64,000 nucleotides of DNA. Source: Monocercomonoides exilis (Eukaryota; Preaxostyla; Oxymonadida; Polymastigidae). The DNA lies in contig LSRY02000043.1 in assembly GCA_001643675.2 (NCBI GenBank), forward strand, positions 604,501 to 668,500, given 5' to 3'. Within the stretch, counting starts at the first letter, position 1, and the number at the start of each line of letters is the position of its first letter. The notes beneath the pieces are model-generated. The model saw nothing but the letters and a program-made list of their open reading frames with translations. It ran no database searches and was not told the origin of the DNA. The translations under genes and the position numbers were made by a program. Positions 24,201-35,531 of the stretch are shown here, in pieces.

Positions 24201-27045
24201 AAAAGATGAAGGAGAGGAGGAGGAAGAGGGAAAAGAGGGAAAAGGAGGAGATGGAAGGGAGATGGAAGAAAGGAAGGGAATGAAGTTCTTTGGAAATAAA
24301 CTGTTTGAAGAAAAAGAAGAAGAATCAGAAGAAGGCAATGAAGAAGATGATGGTTATGAAGAAGAAAAGGATTCTGATAAAGGCAATGTGAAACAGCATA
24401 ACAAGAATATTTTTGAAAAAGTTGTTGAAAATGAAATCTCGTTTTCTTCTACTGCTGCTGCTTCTGATTCCTCTTCTTCTTCTCCCTCTTCTCCTCTTTC
24501 TTCTCATTTGAACCAACAACTCATTTCCCCTCACATCCACCACCAGCAACAACAACAAAAACAAATGAATCAAAAAGATTTCATTCAGCTTTCTCGTTTT
24601 CAGCAGCTTTCACAGCCGTTGGAGTCTGTTTTATTGATGCTGAAAAGCAGAGAAGAAGAATTATCTTCAAAAAATGATGGGAAAATTAGTGAAAAGATAG
24701 AAGGGAATGAATTTGAGGAAAGAGGAAGTGAAAGAACAAGTAAATTTGAAGAAATAAGTGATAATGAAGAATCAAGGGGATTTTTGGATGGTTTGACAAA
24801 TAAGAAGTTTAAAGAGACAGAAAGAAATCGATTAAAAGAGAAAGAAAAAGAAGAAGAAGAAGAAAGAGGAGAAGAAGTTGATGATTCAGCAAACAAAATG
24901 AAAGATTCAAAAGAAAAAGAGCAACACTTTCAAAGAATTGCAAAGGCATCAGACAACTTCAGACAAGCAAGAAATGTTTTGCCCTCTTTAACAAAACACA
25001 TCAAGTCAAATTCTAACAACATTAAATCAAAAAATGAAAAAGACAAAAAAGACAAAAAAGAAGAAGAAGAAGATGATGATGATAATGAAAGAGAAGGAGA
25101 AGAAGAAGGAGAAGGAGAAGAACAGCAAACAAACCTTCTTTCTCTTCGTTCAATTCATCGCCACATTTCTTCAAAATCTCCAAAAAGACGGTTTTATTCG
25201 CCAATAAACAGAATAAAAGGCTCAAATAAAAAAGAACTTTTTGCGATTTCGTTTCCTTTCTCTTCGGCTGCAAATGTGGACCATTTTGCAAAAAGACAGA
25301 ATGAGAAGAAACAGACAAGAGAAGAAAATATGCATTCTTCTTCTTCTTTTTCTTTTTCTTCAACTTCTAATTCTTATTCTTCTTCACATCCTTCGCATCC
25401 TTCAAATTCTTCTTCAGCTTCAACATCTTCTTCCTCTTTCTCTTCTCCTCCTTCCTTCTCCTCCTCCTCCTCCTCTTCTTCTTCTTCCCCCTCAAAATCC
25501 ATTTCCCCTCTCAATTCATCAAACATATCAAACACATCAAACACATCCAACATCGCCTCATTTCGTCACTCCACTTTTCTTTCACTTCACTCAAATTCTT
25601 CCTCCACTTCAGCATTACCCAATGAAAACCCTGTTTTTTCTGCCACTTCGTCTTTTCACATTGCTCATTGCTTGTCCCCTCCTCCTCCTCCTTTTGTGAT
25701 TGAGGATTCTGATTTATTTGCGGTGAAAAACACACTAATGAATAGATTTGATAGGAAATGCGAAGAAAATGAATCAGAAAATGAAGAAGGAAGAGAAGAA
25801 GGAAGAGAAGGAAGAGATATTATGGATTCTCAGGTTGAGGATAAAGATGTTCTCATTTCTTCATCATTACCTTCTTCTTCTTCTTCTTCTTCTTCTTCTT
25901 CTTCCACATCATCTCCACCATCAAAGTCATTTTCAGCATCTTCAATATCTTCTTCATCTCCTTCTCATTCTTCTTCTTCTTCTTCTTCTTCTTCCTCATT
26001 TTCTTCTTCCAATTCACTTTTCATTCCATCTTCAGAATCTTCTCAATCACCAAAGCAAACAAAGCCATCAGAACAATTTCATTCACCTTACTCCTTCTCC
26101 ACTCCAATTGTCATTCATCCTCCTCTTTTTCTGCCTCATCCAACACAAATTCACACTTCTTCTCCAATTAAAACAAACATTTCTTCTTCCTCTTCCTCTT
26201 CCTCTTCCTCTTCCTCTTCTTCTTCTTCTTCTTCTTCTTCTTCTTCTTCTTCTTCTTCTTCTTCTTCTTCTTCTTCTTCTTCTTCCTCTTCCTCTTCTTC
26301 TTCTTCTTCTTCTTCTTCTTCTTCTTCTTCTTCTTCTTCTTCTTCTTCTTCAAAATATCTTCTTTCTGACATGAACAGAAATGAAGTTTCAACAAATGAA
26401 ATATTTCAACAAGTTTCTGTTGAAAATAGCGAAAATGGAAATTTCAATGAAAAATCGGAGGAAAACGAAAGAAATCAATATCTTTTGATTGATTTAGCAT
26501 TGAAACAAGAAAATGAGTTGATTCAATTTGAAAAGAGGGGAAATGACGATGTTATTGATTCAACGATTGATGGCTTGGTTAAAAATGAAATGACATCAGA
26601 TTATATGGAAGATGAAGAAGTGTTTGAAACAATAGGGATTTCTGAGAAAAAGAAAAAAAAGGAGAAGATGAAGAATCTAAATAAAGATGAAACGAACTGT
26701 TCAGAATCGAAACAACAAACGAAGAAAAAGAAGAAAAAGAAAAAGAAGGAAAATGAAAAGAGCTTTCAAAAAGAAGAAAAAGAAATTGATTCATCAGCTG
26801 CTGTTGATGAGACACTTCATTCAATTGACAATAGTTCTAAATTGGATCTGCCTTCAACCCAAAATAAGCAAAATAACATTTCAAACAAAGAAACATTAAT
26901 GTTCACGCCTGTGACACAGAAAAATCTGAATGCAGAATCTCCTCTTGGATTCTCTTTTTTGCAGTCACCAATTTCTTCCTCTGTTTTTGACGAGTCTCTT
27001 TTGGGAGAGACTGCTGAGTGGTCTGTTGATATTGACTTTGATTGA
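21260..27045 (+). CDS. Giant Ser/Glu-rich coiled-coil protein (1862 aa), unknown
   Basis: Exons 21260-21319, 21391-21477, 21536-21575 and 21644-27045 join in frame to 1863 codons. The three small 5' exons give an N-terminus starting 'MESTRDSTILFQRRLLKLQD' that continues into a coiled coil. Residues about 480-800 form another long, charged Glu/Lys/Arg coiled coil ('KEKEKEKEDKG', 'ERERREEEEMRRERE'). The rest is poly-Ser, Ser/Pro and acidic segments, including one uninterrupted run of about 57 Ser. A Lys-rich block lies near 26730. The C-terminus ('GFSFLQSP', 'ETAEWSVDIDFD') looks more ordinary and may be a conserved short motif. No family was recognised. Composition and layout resemble the Ser-rich protein at 10.8-16.4 kb, but that could be convergent low complexity. 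Confidence 0.75.
26180..26351 (+). repeat. (TCT/TCC)n tract encoding about 57 consecutive Ser
   Basis: An almost pure TTC/TCT triplet tract broken by scattered TCC codons, in frame within the 1862-aa protein. The reverse strand reads as poly-Glu or poly-Lys in the other frames; those frames are artefacts. Length variation between alleles is likely. Confidence 0.9.
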
Positions 27046-27227
27046 TGAGAAAACAATGTGTTATTTTCAATTTTTGAGTTTTTTATTATTTTATTTGAAA
27101 AATTAAACAATAGGGAATATTGGTATTTGCAATGTTACATTTAAAGATAGCAAATTTTGCAATAAACATTTCTTATCAATTTATATTGAATTGGTTCAGA
27201 TCAATATATTTTATTTTTTATTCAAGA

Positions 27228-28350
27228 ATGTCAACAACCCCTAAGGCATTAGCACCTTGCAAGAATCACCTTGTTCTTGCTATGCAAATCGAACCTCTTG
27301 AACCTTTGTTCGCCTATTATTGTATGCATTACAAAAGATAATTTTTTATTTCATGATGTTTTCTATTTAAAAGTGAGGCGCTTTGTGCTTGATTTTATTG
27401 GTGACAAAAAACTGACTTCTGATCAGGAAGTTAAAGCATTTTTACCAACGTTTTTTGATAAAGTTGATCCAGTTTGTGATAATTAATTTGATTTGCAATT
27501 TATCTCTGTTAGGCAAAGCTTGGATTGACTTTGGATAAAGTCAAAGATTTGCAAAAGATGAACGTTTTTGCTGATAATATTTTTGCAAAGGCACAAAAAG
27601 CGGTTGATGAAGGAAGAGCAACAATGTATTTCTGATTTTTTTTCATAAATAATTTTTATAAACAAAAATAAAATTATTTAGAGAAGACAGTAAAAATTTC
27701 CTAAATGCAAGAGTTTATTATCAAACTATTTGTCATTTCCAAGGAAGGAAAAATGAGCAGGTTTGAAATTATTACGATTTTTAAGCTTTTTAATTCCATT
27801 TGCTCAGATCGAAAAGCTTATTAAGCATGCTGGTCAAATGGCAGCGGTCATACACAAAAAGTGCAAGTCGTCTCAACCGTCAATGAGCGATGATGATCTT
27901 CTTGCTGAAGCTGGAATGGGAGATGGAGCTGCACCAACACCTTCAAGCTCATCATTTCCTCCTCCAGTAAATCCAGTTCAAAGCCTTCCACCGCCTTTTT
28001 CAATGGGAGGTTCACCGGCTGTTCCTTCTTCAACTACATTTGTTCCGCACAGTACATCTTTGCCTCCTTCAACAAGCGTTCCTTACTCATCTGTGCCAAG
28101 TTATTCTCCCCCTCCTTCCTTCAACCAATCGTCTTATGGAGCGCCAACTCAGCCTCAGACGTTTGGAATGCCCCCAACAGCCAGCACCAGCGGAGGATCA
28201 TCATTTAATCCGTCTTCAATTGAGCAGTCACAGAAAAAATCTGAACTTGTTAAAACACTTCGATATGCTATATCTTCTCTTGAATATAACGATATTAATG
28301 CAGCTAAAAAATATATCGCGCAAGCTCATGTCGATGTTCAAGCTTTATAA
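27228..28350 (+). CDS. VTA1: VTA1/LIP5 family cofactor of VPS4 (ESCRT-III disassembly)
   Basis: VTA1/LIP5 binds and activates the AAA ATPase VPS4 and links it to ESCRT-III during multivesicular-body sorting. Exons 27228-27321, 27374-27471, 27513-27625, 27682-27760 and 27808-28350 total 927 nt (308 aa). The N-terminal domain shows the tandem-MIT pattern ('ALAPCKNHLVLAMQ', 'EPLFAYY', 'NVFADNIFAKAQKAVDEGR', 'NFLNARVYYQTICHF', 'KLIKHAGQMAAVIHKKC'). A Pro/Ser/Phe linker follows, and the C-terminal VTA1/SBP1/LIP5 helix pair has 'KTLRYAISSLEYNDINAAKKYIAQA', split here as 'LRYAISSLEYND' and 'AAKKYIAQA', ending six residues later in TAA. Length matches the family. Introns are 41-56 nt. Confidence 0.88.
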
Positions 28351-28738
28351 ATCAGTGTTTTCATGTTTCTTTATTTTATTCTTGAATAGTTTTTGTTGGA
28401 AATAATTAGATGAACAAAAAAATTGATGAAAAAGAAATTTTAATGTTAGGTTTTATTTAAAATTAAATCGCTATTTTTTGACTTTTTTTGCATTTAAAAG
28501 CAATTTTTTTAAGCGCTTTTTCATTATTACAGTTATCAAATCAACATTTTTAACATATTTTGGCTGAATTAAAAATTTTCAGTTTATCAATAATTTGAAT
28601 AGAAAATATATTCAAAGATTTGAATTCTTGCAACACTCAAATATACAAAAAAAATGAAAATTTTTGGTTCTCATAAAAAAAACTTTGAGGTTCGCTATCA
28701 TTCATTTTTTGCAGCCCATAACTTTGTTTTTATTTACT
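28351..28738. other. Intergenic gap without visible gene
   Basis: This is AT-rich sequence between two co-directional genes. It contains T and A runs only. Confidence 0.5.
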
Positions 28739-29607
28739 ATGGCTGAATCTTCAACCTCTTCACAATCATACCCCAAATCTCTTATCAAGGATTATGGATT
28801 CTCAGATGATATGAATCCAAGGTTTAGAAAGACTATGGAGGTATTTTTACAATTTATTCTCTGTTATTGTTAAAAGAGAGATTTTTAATTTTTTTAAAAT
28901 CTGTCGTCTTTTTTGTTTTATTGTTTTTCTAGGATGCACATATCTTTGTCAACAATGTTGGTCCAGATGGAAGAGGAGTATTTTTTGCTGTTTATGATGG
29001 TCATGGCGGAACAGAAGCAGTAACTGTTGTTAAAGATGCTCTGTATCAGGTAATTGCTTTTATTGATAAAGGATGAATAAGAATCAAGATATATTTTTTA
29101 AGATTTTTTCTGATTTGCTTCGAAAAAAACCTCATGAATCCATCCATCATCTTTTGGCCGAAGCTTTTGCATTAACAGATAAAAAACTTGAAGATGATCA
29201 TGTTGATAATGATGGTTTTATAATCGAATTAACTTTCACAAATGTTGTATTCATTGTTTACTCTCATACTTTTTGAAGGAACAACTGCGGCAGTGATATA
29301 TATGCAACCTGAGATACGAGATGGCAAAGAGGTAGTAATGATTTACTCAGCGAACTGCGGAGATGCTCGCTCGGTGTTAATGTTTGTGATAGTTGATGCG
29401 GATCCAGTTATTGCTTATTGATGTTTCTATATGTTGTTTAGAAGCGGTGGTCAATCGCATCGTCTGTCGCTGGATCACAAGCCAACATTGCCAACAGAAA
29501 TTGAACGTATCGAAGAAGCTGGGGGATTAGTTGTTTTAGGAAGAGTTAGTGGTATGTGTTATTAATGGTGACTTTTTCAGAAACTTATGGATTTATCCAT
29601 TTAATTT

Positions 29608-29638
<31 letters not shown>

Positions 29639-30144
29639 CATTTATACTAAATTCGAACATTTCCATTCCAATTCAATTGATACATTTTGAAATAAAAAAG
29701 GTGTTCTTGCTGTGTCTCGTGCGCTGGGCGATCACGTAATGAAGCAATTTGTGATCAGCGATCCGTTTGTGAGTGAAGCCGAAGTGAAAGAAGGAGACGC
29801 TCACATTGTGGTTGCGTGCGATGGGCTGTGGGATGTCGTGTCTGACGAAACAGCTGCTGGCTTTATCAGCTCTGCGAAGGGGAATTGCCAATCGGTTTGG
29901 TTGGATTGTTTGAGAAAATTGAATATTAAATTTTTGAATTTAATGAAATAATTTTTTTGATATTTGAAATTTTCACCAATTTTTTGAATATGTAAAAAAT
30001 ATTTTTTTTTTTTTTTTGTTTTCTTTTTTTTTGTTTCTTCTTCTTCTTCTTCGATGCATTTTTCAGATTGCTGAGAACCTTGTGAAATATGCCCTGGATC
30101 TTGGCAGTACTGACAATATATCCGTTATGGTTGTTGCAATTTGA
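28739..30144 (+). CDS. PP2C-type (PPM) Ser/Thr protein phosphatase
   Basis: A metal-dependent phosphatase that removes phosphate from Ser/Thr. Seven exons (28739-28840, 28933-29049, 29103-29214, 29279-29381, 29442-29551, 29701-29894, 30067-30144) join in frame to 271 aa, a minimal PP2C catalytic domain. Family motifs appear in order: 'MED' at the first splice junction, 'FFAVYDGHGG' (metal-binding Asp-Gly), 'GTTAAV', 'ANCGDARSV', 'RLSLDHKP', 'LAVSRALGD', 'VVACDGLWDVVS' and 'GSTDNISVMVV' (metal-binding Asp-Asn). The protein starts soon before the domain and ends right after it, so there is no targeting extension. The sixth intron (172 nt) is the longest, and the fifth holds a T tract. Substrate cannot be inferred. 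Confidence 0.9.
29612..29637 (+). repeat. 26-base T homopolymer in a PP2C intron
   Basis: A run of 26 T inside the fifth intron of the phosphatase gene. It may serve as polypyrimidine tract and is likely to vary in length or to be affected by sequencing error. Confidence 0.9.
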
Positions 30145-30760
30145 AGCAGCAAAAAGTCAAATCATTCATATCAGTTTCTCCTCATTTCCATTACACAAGT
30201 TCACTTTCACTTCTCTCTCTCTCTCTCTATCCCCGACTATGTATTATTTACAGAGTCAAATAGGCTGTTACGGGAATGCTTCATAATAAGCTTTTCTCCA
30301 ATAACTTACTTTTGATTTGTGGCTGTTGGATAACTCGGCATTTAGATGCACATTTTTCTTTTATTGTGAAGAAATGTGCTATGTTCAAAATGAGAAAAAT
30401 CAAAACAATTTTATTTGCATAGTTGTTTTTAGTTGATAGGCATTGATTTGTTGGCCTTCATCTTTTTTCTTTTAAAAAATGAAAGCTTTTTTTAATTTTT
30501 CTTCATAACAAAAAGATACAAATCATGCTATTCAAATCATTTCTTTCTTTCTTTCTTCCACAAATTATTAGAGCCTCTTTCTTTCTCTTTCGATCTATCA
30601 ATCAAATATTCTTCTGATCTACACTTCTTGACTTCGCGACTCAAAGAAGAAGATCTGTGCATTGAACGCAAAGCATTTTCTTTCATTTGAATATGAAGCA
30701 ATTCGTTCAAAAACACTCACAAGAAATGAATATTTCAAGTTTTTTTTCATGATTATTATT
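30145..30760. other. Convergent 3' intergenic region with simple repeats
   Basis: The region between the PP2C gene and the convergent RNase H2B gene holds a (CT)n tract at about 30214-30228 and a (TTTC)n tract at about 30541-30555. No coding signature is visible; the short reading frames here look random. Confidence 0.5.
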
Positions 30761-32922
30761 TTATTTGTGTTTTTTGAAAAATGAAGTGATGGAAGGAGTG
30801 CCAATTGCGTTGCGCTCGAGCTTTTCTTGCGCTTTTGTTTTCCCTTTCGCTTTTTGTTTGGAAGGGGAAGATGGTGGTGAAAACGTCTGTTCGTCCCTTA
30901 TGATGTCTTGAGAAAGAGGAGCAAACAAATTCTCAGCTAATGTTATGCAAAGTTCATTCATCGTTAACAAATAATTTCATGTGAATATTTTATCAAATCA
31001 AGTAAAAAATCATTAAAGGAAAGAATAAATTAGAAAAAAAAGAATGTAATAAAGGCAAACTTATCATTTGAGAGCGCGATTTCTCTTCGGTTGCGGGGAA
31101 AAGATCATCCTCTTCGTCTATTTCAATTACGCCATCAAAATCGCTTCCTCCATTTTCCAAATCAATTGGAGAAAGAGACATATCAGCGCCAGAACTCTTC
31201 GAACCAGCACTTTTAGCTCTTCCGCTGCTGTTTCTTCCTTTCCCTTTTCTTTTCCAATTGCTTTTGTTTTTGTAATCTTTTGCATTTGCTTTCATAAGCA
31301 GCTCTCTTCTCATCCGCTTGTCCCTCTGCTCGTCGCTTTCTGTGCCGAATTCCACAGACAACGCATCGCTCCACTCCACACTGCAGTAAACAGACACTAT
31401 CTCCACAGCGCATTGCAGAGCAGCCTGGTGGATTGGCGAGTCAGATGAGACTGTTGACGACGATGTAGACGATAAACCTAATGCGAATGGAATCGCATTT
31501 ATGTCTGCAGTCGCAAAGCAGGAGAAAGGGATAAATTTCTGGTTTTTCTCAAAAAAAGAAGCAAGTTTTTCAACTTTATGTTTATAAAAGTTACGAATCA
31601 AATCTTTTGATGGTGCAATTGGCATCAGCAGCTCGTCTCCTTCTGAAAACTCGCCAATTGAACAAATTTGCTTCAACCTAGGCAATATTCCGTTAACTTT
31701 TCCTTTCACCATCTCTGTTGCTAAAGCAGAAGGCGGTTGCTGCACAGCTTTTTGAGGAGGTAGTTGTTTTTTGAATTTCTGTGCGGCAGATGGAGATACT
31801 GTTGTTGAAGATGAGTGAGTCGAGTCATCTTCAAATAAAGATTCACTTGCAGACAAATCAGACGCACCTTCTGCAGATGGAGTTGAAGAAGACATGCTTT
31901 GATTTTCCATCTGCTTTTTATTTGGAGTACTTTCAACATCAATCCATTCAATTCCGACTTCGGTTTCAGTTGACGATTGAGGAATTTCACTTTCTCCGAA
32001 AATTCCCCTCAAAAATGTTTTTGCAAGAAGATCTTCTTCAATAACTATTTCGTCTTCTTTTTTTGCATTCGTTTCTGTTTGAATTTCTGTCATTTGAGTT
32101 TTATGATCTGAATTTGTTTGGCTTCTTAAAACTTTTTGTATTGTTGTTGATTCTGTTTTTGATTGATGGCTTTCAGCTGTCATCGATTTCTCTTCGCTTT
32201 TTTTTAAATTTTGAGTTTCAATCTTTTCTTTTGGCTTGTGCTCATCAGTTTCTTCAAACAATCCTTTTTGCTCGTTATTTTCCATTTCAAGTGAATGACC
32301 TTTTGTAAATAAATCTTCTTTTTCTGGATCCTCTTTGCCTCGATTTTTGTGCTTGTGAACGACTGTTTCAAGCGATAATCGAGGTCCTATTCCAGATATT
32401 TTCATTCCTTCATTTAATAGATATGGAAATGAAAGATGTGACGGCTTGATTGTTCGATGCTTGAAAATATACAAATCAAGAATGTCAAATTTTGAAAAGG
32501 GTGAAAGAAAGTTCCAACCATTTCTCGTTCCCATGCATTTTCAAGAAGAGGAATAAGAAGAAAAAGAGGATCAATTTTTGTCAAAACGTAAAGAGAACCA
32601 TCTGAATATTTTTTCGTAAATTTTATTATTCAAAAAAATAGATTAAAAATAACAAAATGAACCTTTTATTACAAATTGCCCAATCATCCACGAAGAATAC
32701 TCGGAATGATATTTTACAAACTCATAAAGATCTCCATTTGGTGAAAGCAAAAAGCTACCTACAAGATCTAATTAACAAAAACAAAAAAAAGAAAATGAAA
32801 GTCGTTTATGAAAATAATTACTAACTTGTTCTAGGCCTTGGAAACTCAAAGATGTGAAATAATTGACCATCAAATGGCAATCCTACTTTCGGCCCAAGAA
32901 CAACCTTTAAATCTTCATTCAT
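30761..32922 (-). CDS. RNASEH2B: Ribonuclease H2 subunit B with C-terminal PIP box
   Basis: RNase H2B is a scaffold subunit of the heterotrimer that removes ribonucleotides from DNA; its PIP box tethers the complex to PCNA. Exons 32922-32826, 32767-32663, 32601-32519, 32459-31061 and 30936-30761 join in frame to 619 aa. N-terminal evidence: 'YSSWMIGQFVIK' then 'DGSLYVLTKIDPLFLLIPLL', the triple-barrel signature with the invariant 'PLFLL'. A later helix region reads 'LKQICSIGEF...EKLASFFEKN'. The C-terminus has 'QEKLERNAIG' and ends 'TPSITSFFKKHK', a PIP box (I-x-x-F-F). The protein is about twice the usual size (human is about 310 aa) because of an acidic, Ser/Thr/Glu-rich insertion in exon 4, roughly 32300-31740. 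No RNase H2A or C partner is in the window. Confidence 0.85.
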
Positions 32923-33690
32923 CTAAATGCCTGATTTTTTTTTGAAAAATATTTTTAAAATACGCAAACACAACAAACAGTAATTTCTTTTTAATAATTT
33001 TAATTTTCTATTTTTGAATCAAAAAATAAAAAATTATTATTTGATCGAAATGTTAATTTCAATCTTATTTTCATTTCGAATTTACACCGTTTATCATTTT
33101 CGAGTAGGCCTCTGCGACAGACCGACATTTTTCAAATATCTCGACAAATCGACCAGTTATAATAATTATTATGTTATTTTTTTATATTAAAGAACAAAAA
33201 AAAAAAAGAATAAATTATTATTAGTTGTTCATAATTATTCGAATAATTATATAATTTTCAAACTAAACCTGTGTGGCGTAATGACTACTGACGTGTAAAT
33301 TCACGATTCTGATGGACTTGGAAAAAATTCCGTGTCAGTAATATTTTTGAATAAAAATAATCTCGTTTAAGCTCAAAAAAATAAAAAATATTATTTAATA
33401 TTATCCTCAAATATTTTTTGCAATAGAAAATCAATAATAGTCGTTTATATCACTAATTTTTAAAAAAGTTTCTATGGGATACTGACGAATTGTCAAATAA
33501 GGAATTTCAGATCGTCAGTTACGGTCATGCCCGTCAGGACAAGTCAAGTCAAACTCTCCATGAGTTTAAGAGAAAAATGATAGCGATTTGGTTTATTGAA
33601 GGAAAAAATGTCATGCCTTCATCTGAAATAGTTTGATATTAACAGTATATATTTGAATTTTTTATTTGTTTCCTTCATAAATTACTTCTT
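32923..33690. other. Start of the gene-poor region, no gene seen
   Basis: AT-rich sequence with a few TGACG-containing words (33284-33545). It marks the transition from the gene-dense half to the repeat-rich half. No frame with protein-like composition. Confidence 0.45.
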
Positions 33691-34450
33691 ATCACTCGAA
33701 AGCAGATTCTTTTTGGTCACCTGCTGATAATAATCAATTTTCTTCATTTGGATCTTTGAAGAGAGAACCAAAAATATCTTCATTAGCTGGAGTTTCAAGG
33801 AGATTTTTTGAAAACGAAAAGTTATTATCAGTTGAATTGTGAAATCAACATTTTTTCAACAATTAGATCATCTACAGAAAAAAATAATGATGAAAGCGAA
33901 ATCAACAAAGAGTCAAGCAAAAATGAAAAATTTTCTGTGCTCCTACTTATTACGGAAATTAAAAGATGAAATTATTCATCCAAATTTATAACTTAGATAA
34001 TGAAGAAAATTTGGATACGTTTGATGAAGCAGATGAATATTAATTCTATCAAGCCAAAGAAAATAATGGCGGAGATGATTTCGTTCCAATAAGAAATGAA
34101 TTATCATGAGATGAATTTTCATTATCAACTTAATTTTCTTCTGAATCGGATTCTTCTTCATCAATTTCTTCATTTAAATCTTCATTTTCATCATATTCAC
34201 ATTTATAACAAACAAGTGTTAATATCAGAAAAGATAGTTAAATAAACACCATCTCAACCCTTCGAAAAAAATGATTTGATAAAAGGCAATCGTTTTGAAG
34301 ATCTCGAAATTTATCCTGAAGCCAACTGTGAAAGAATCATCTCTGGGATGCTTCACAAACTGGAAGATAAAAGACATTCATCAGGCACAAAGCATTGGAT
34401 GAACTGTTGAGGTTGTTCATGTTTTTCATTTGCACACATCATTATTTTGA
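33691..34450 (+). pseudogene. Eroded Ser/Asp-rich gene relic
   Basis: The plus-strand frames here read like coding sequence interrupted by stops. One patch begins 'KADSFWSPADNNQFSSF'. A middle patch contains 'NLDTFDEADEY', 'KENNGGDDFVPIRNELS' and 'FSSESDSSSSISSF', separated by in-frame TAA and TGA. A last patch has 'ISGMLHKLEDKRHSSGTK'. Composition resembles the Ser/Asp-rich proteins further left. No parent gene was identified; some interruptions could be introns rather than damage. Confidence 0.4.
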
Positions 34451-34614
34451 GGCTTTTTTAAATTTTTAACATTTCATATCAAAATAAAAATTGATTAAAA
34501 ATTATTAAATCTTCTATATTTGCAAAAAAATTTTAAACATTCAGATGAACACAGAATATATCTCGAATACTGTGGAAAAAGATGTTTAATATTGTTTCGA
34601 TACTTTTATTGCAT

Positions 34615-35531
34615 TCACACATAAAACTTAAGAAGCTGTTTCTTTTTCTTCTTTTTCATTCTTCGATTTTTCTCATTCATCTCATACTCTTTGAACTTCT
34701 TTCTTTTCACTGTAAACGTATTGGTAAGGCAGATGAGGTGAATGAGAGGCACCCGTGATTGGTGGGAGTCTGTTGGTTTTGTGGAGCTGAGTTGATGTTG
34801 GTGATGGTGCTGTTGGCGAGGGAGAGGGAGAGAGCAAGGGAGGTGGCAGAGGAGAGGACACAGCTGGTGGGGGAGGCAGTGGAGGTGATGTGGGTGATGT
34901 TGGAGGAGTTGAGGGTGAGGGGATTTGTGAGGGAGGTGAGGTGGAAGATGCTTTGGCTGTTGAGGGTGAGACTGGTGATTGCTGTGTGGTTGAGGGCGAG
35001 GGAGCCAGCAGTGAGGAAGAAGAGGGGAGTTTTTATTGTAATGGAGGTTGTTCCGGTGACGGTGGTTGTGTTGAGGTTGAGGGAAGGGGAGTTATCGGAG
35101 AGGTGGAAGAGGATGGGTGTGATTTGATTTGAGGAGTTGTGGGCGACGGCGAGGGCAGAGACTGTGAGGGAGCCCTGGGTCTGTTGGAAGAGGGCAGACG
35201 AGGCACATGGATCTGGTGGAGAATATGTTGATGAATGAAATGAAGAAGAATTGATTGTGAGATTTGCATTAGTGCAATTAACTTTTAGTGCTCCACCCCA
35301 ATTAGTTCCGCCATTTGAATCGTTCCATTCACACCACTCAAATTTATGGCTGTTCTCATCAAAAGCAGTCAGTCTTCCAGATGTTTCTCTTAGAGATTCA
35401 GTTCCAACATGAACAAGAGTGTCATTTGGAGATCTTATTTGGCAGAAGTTTGTTGCACCGATTAGCAGAATGAAGCGATCGAGTGGTGTGTAGATAAAAA
35501 CGAATACGGAAGAGAAGAAGAAAAAGAAATG
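34615..35531 (-). pseudogene. Beta-helix surface-type protein, 5'-incomplete
   Basis: A frame open from 35531 to the TGA at 34707 (274 codons) contains no ATG. It begins with a Phe-rich hydrophobic stretch, has 'CQIRSPNDTLVHVG' and 'NWGGALKVNC', then repeating short hydrophobic/Asn/Thr/Ser rungs ('SLTVSALAVAHNSSNQIT', 'TSITIKTPLFFLTAGSLAL', 'NPLTLNSSNITHITS') typical of right-handed beta-helix (pectin-lyase-like) proteins. A Lys/Arg-rich tail ('VKRKKFKEYEMNEKN') follows in a shifted frame down to 34615, suggesting one frameshift. Codons are strikingly C-ending (CTC, ACC, TCC), unlike the AT-ending neighbours. Either the first exon is missing or unrecognised, or this is a truncated copy. Confidence 0.55.

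Noticed and set aside
26151-26395. Antisense poly-Glu and poly-Lys frames
   Set aside because: They are the reverse-strand readings of the TCT/TCC repeat that encodes poly-Ser in the plus-strand gene.
547-32922. A non-standard genetic code (TAA/TAG as Gln) for the host
   Set aside because: Conserved proteins end where expected at TAA (VTA1, RNase H2B) and TGA (MSH5, syntaxin, PP2C), and the Ser-rich gene ends in TAG.
34759-35132. Plus-strand Gly/Val/Glu-rich frames opposite the beta-helix ORF
   Set aside because: The minus strand gives a longer frame with recognisable beta-helix rungs; the plus frames reflect its C-rich third positions.
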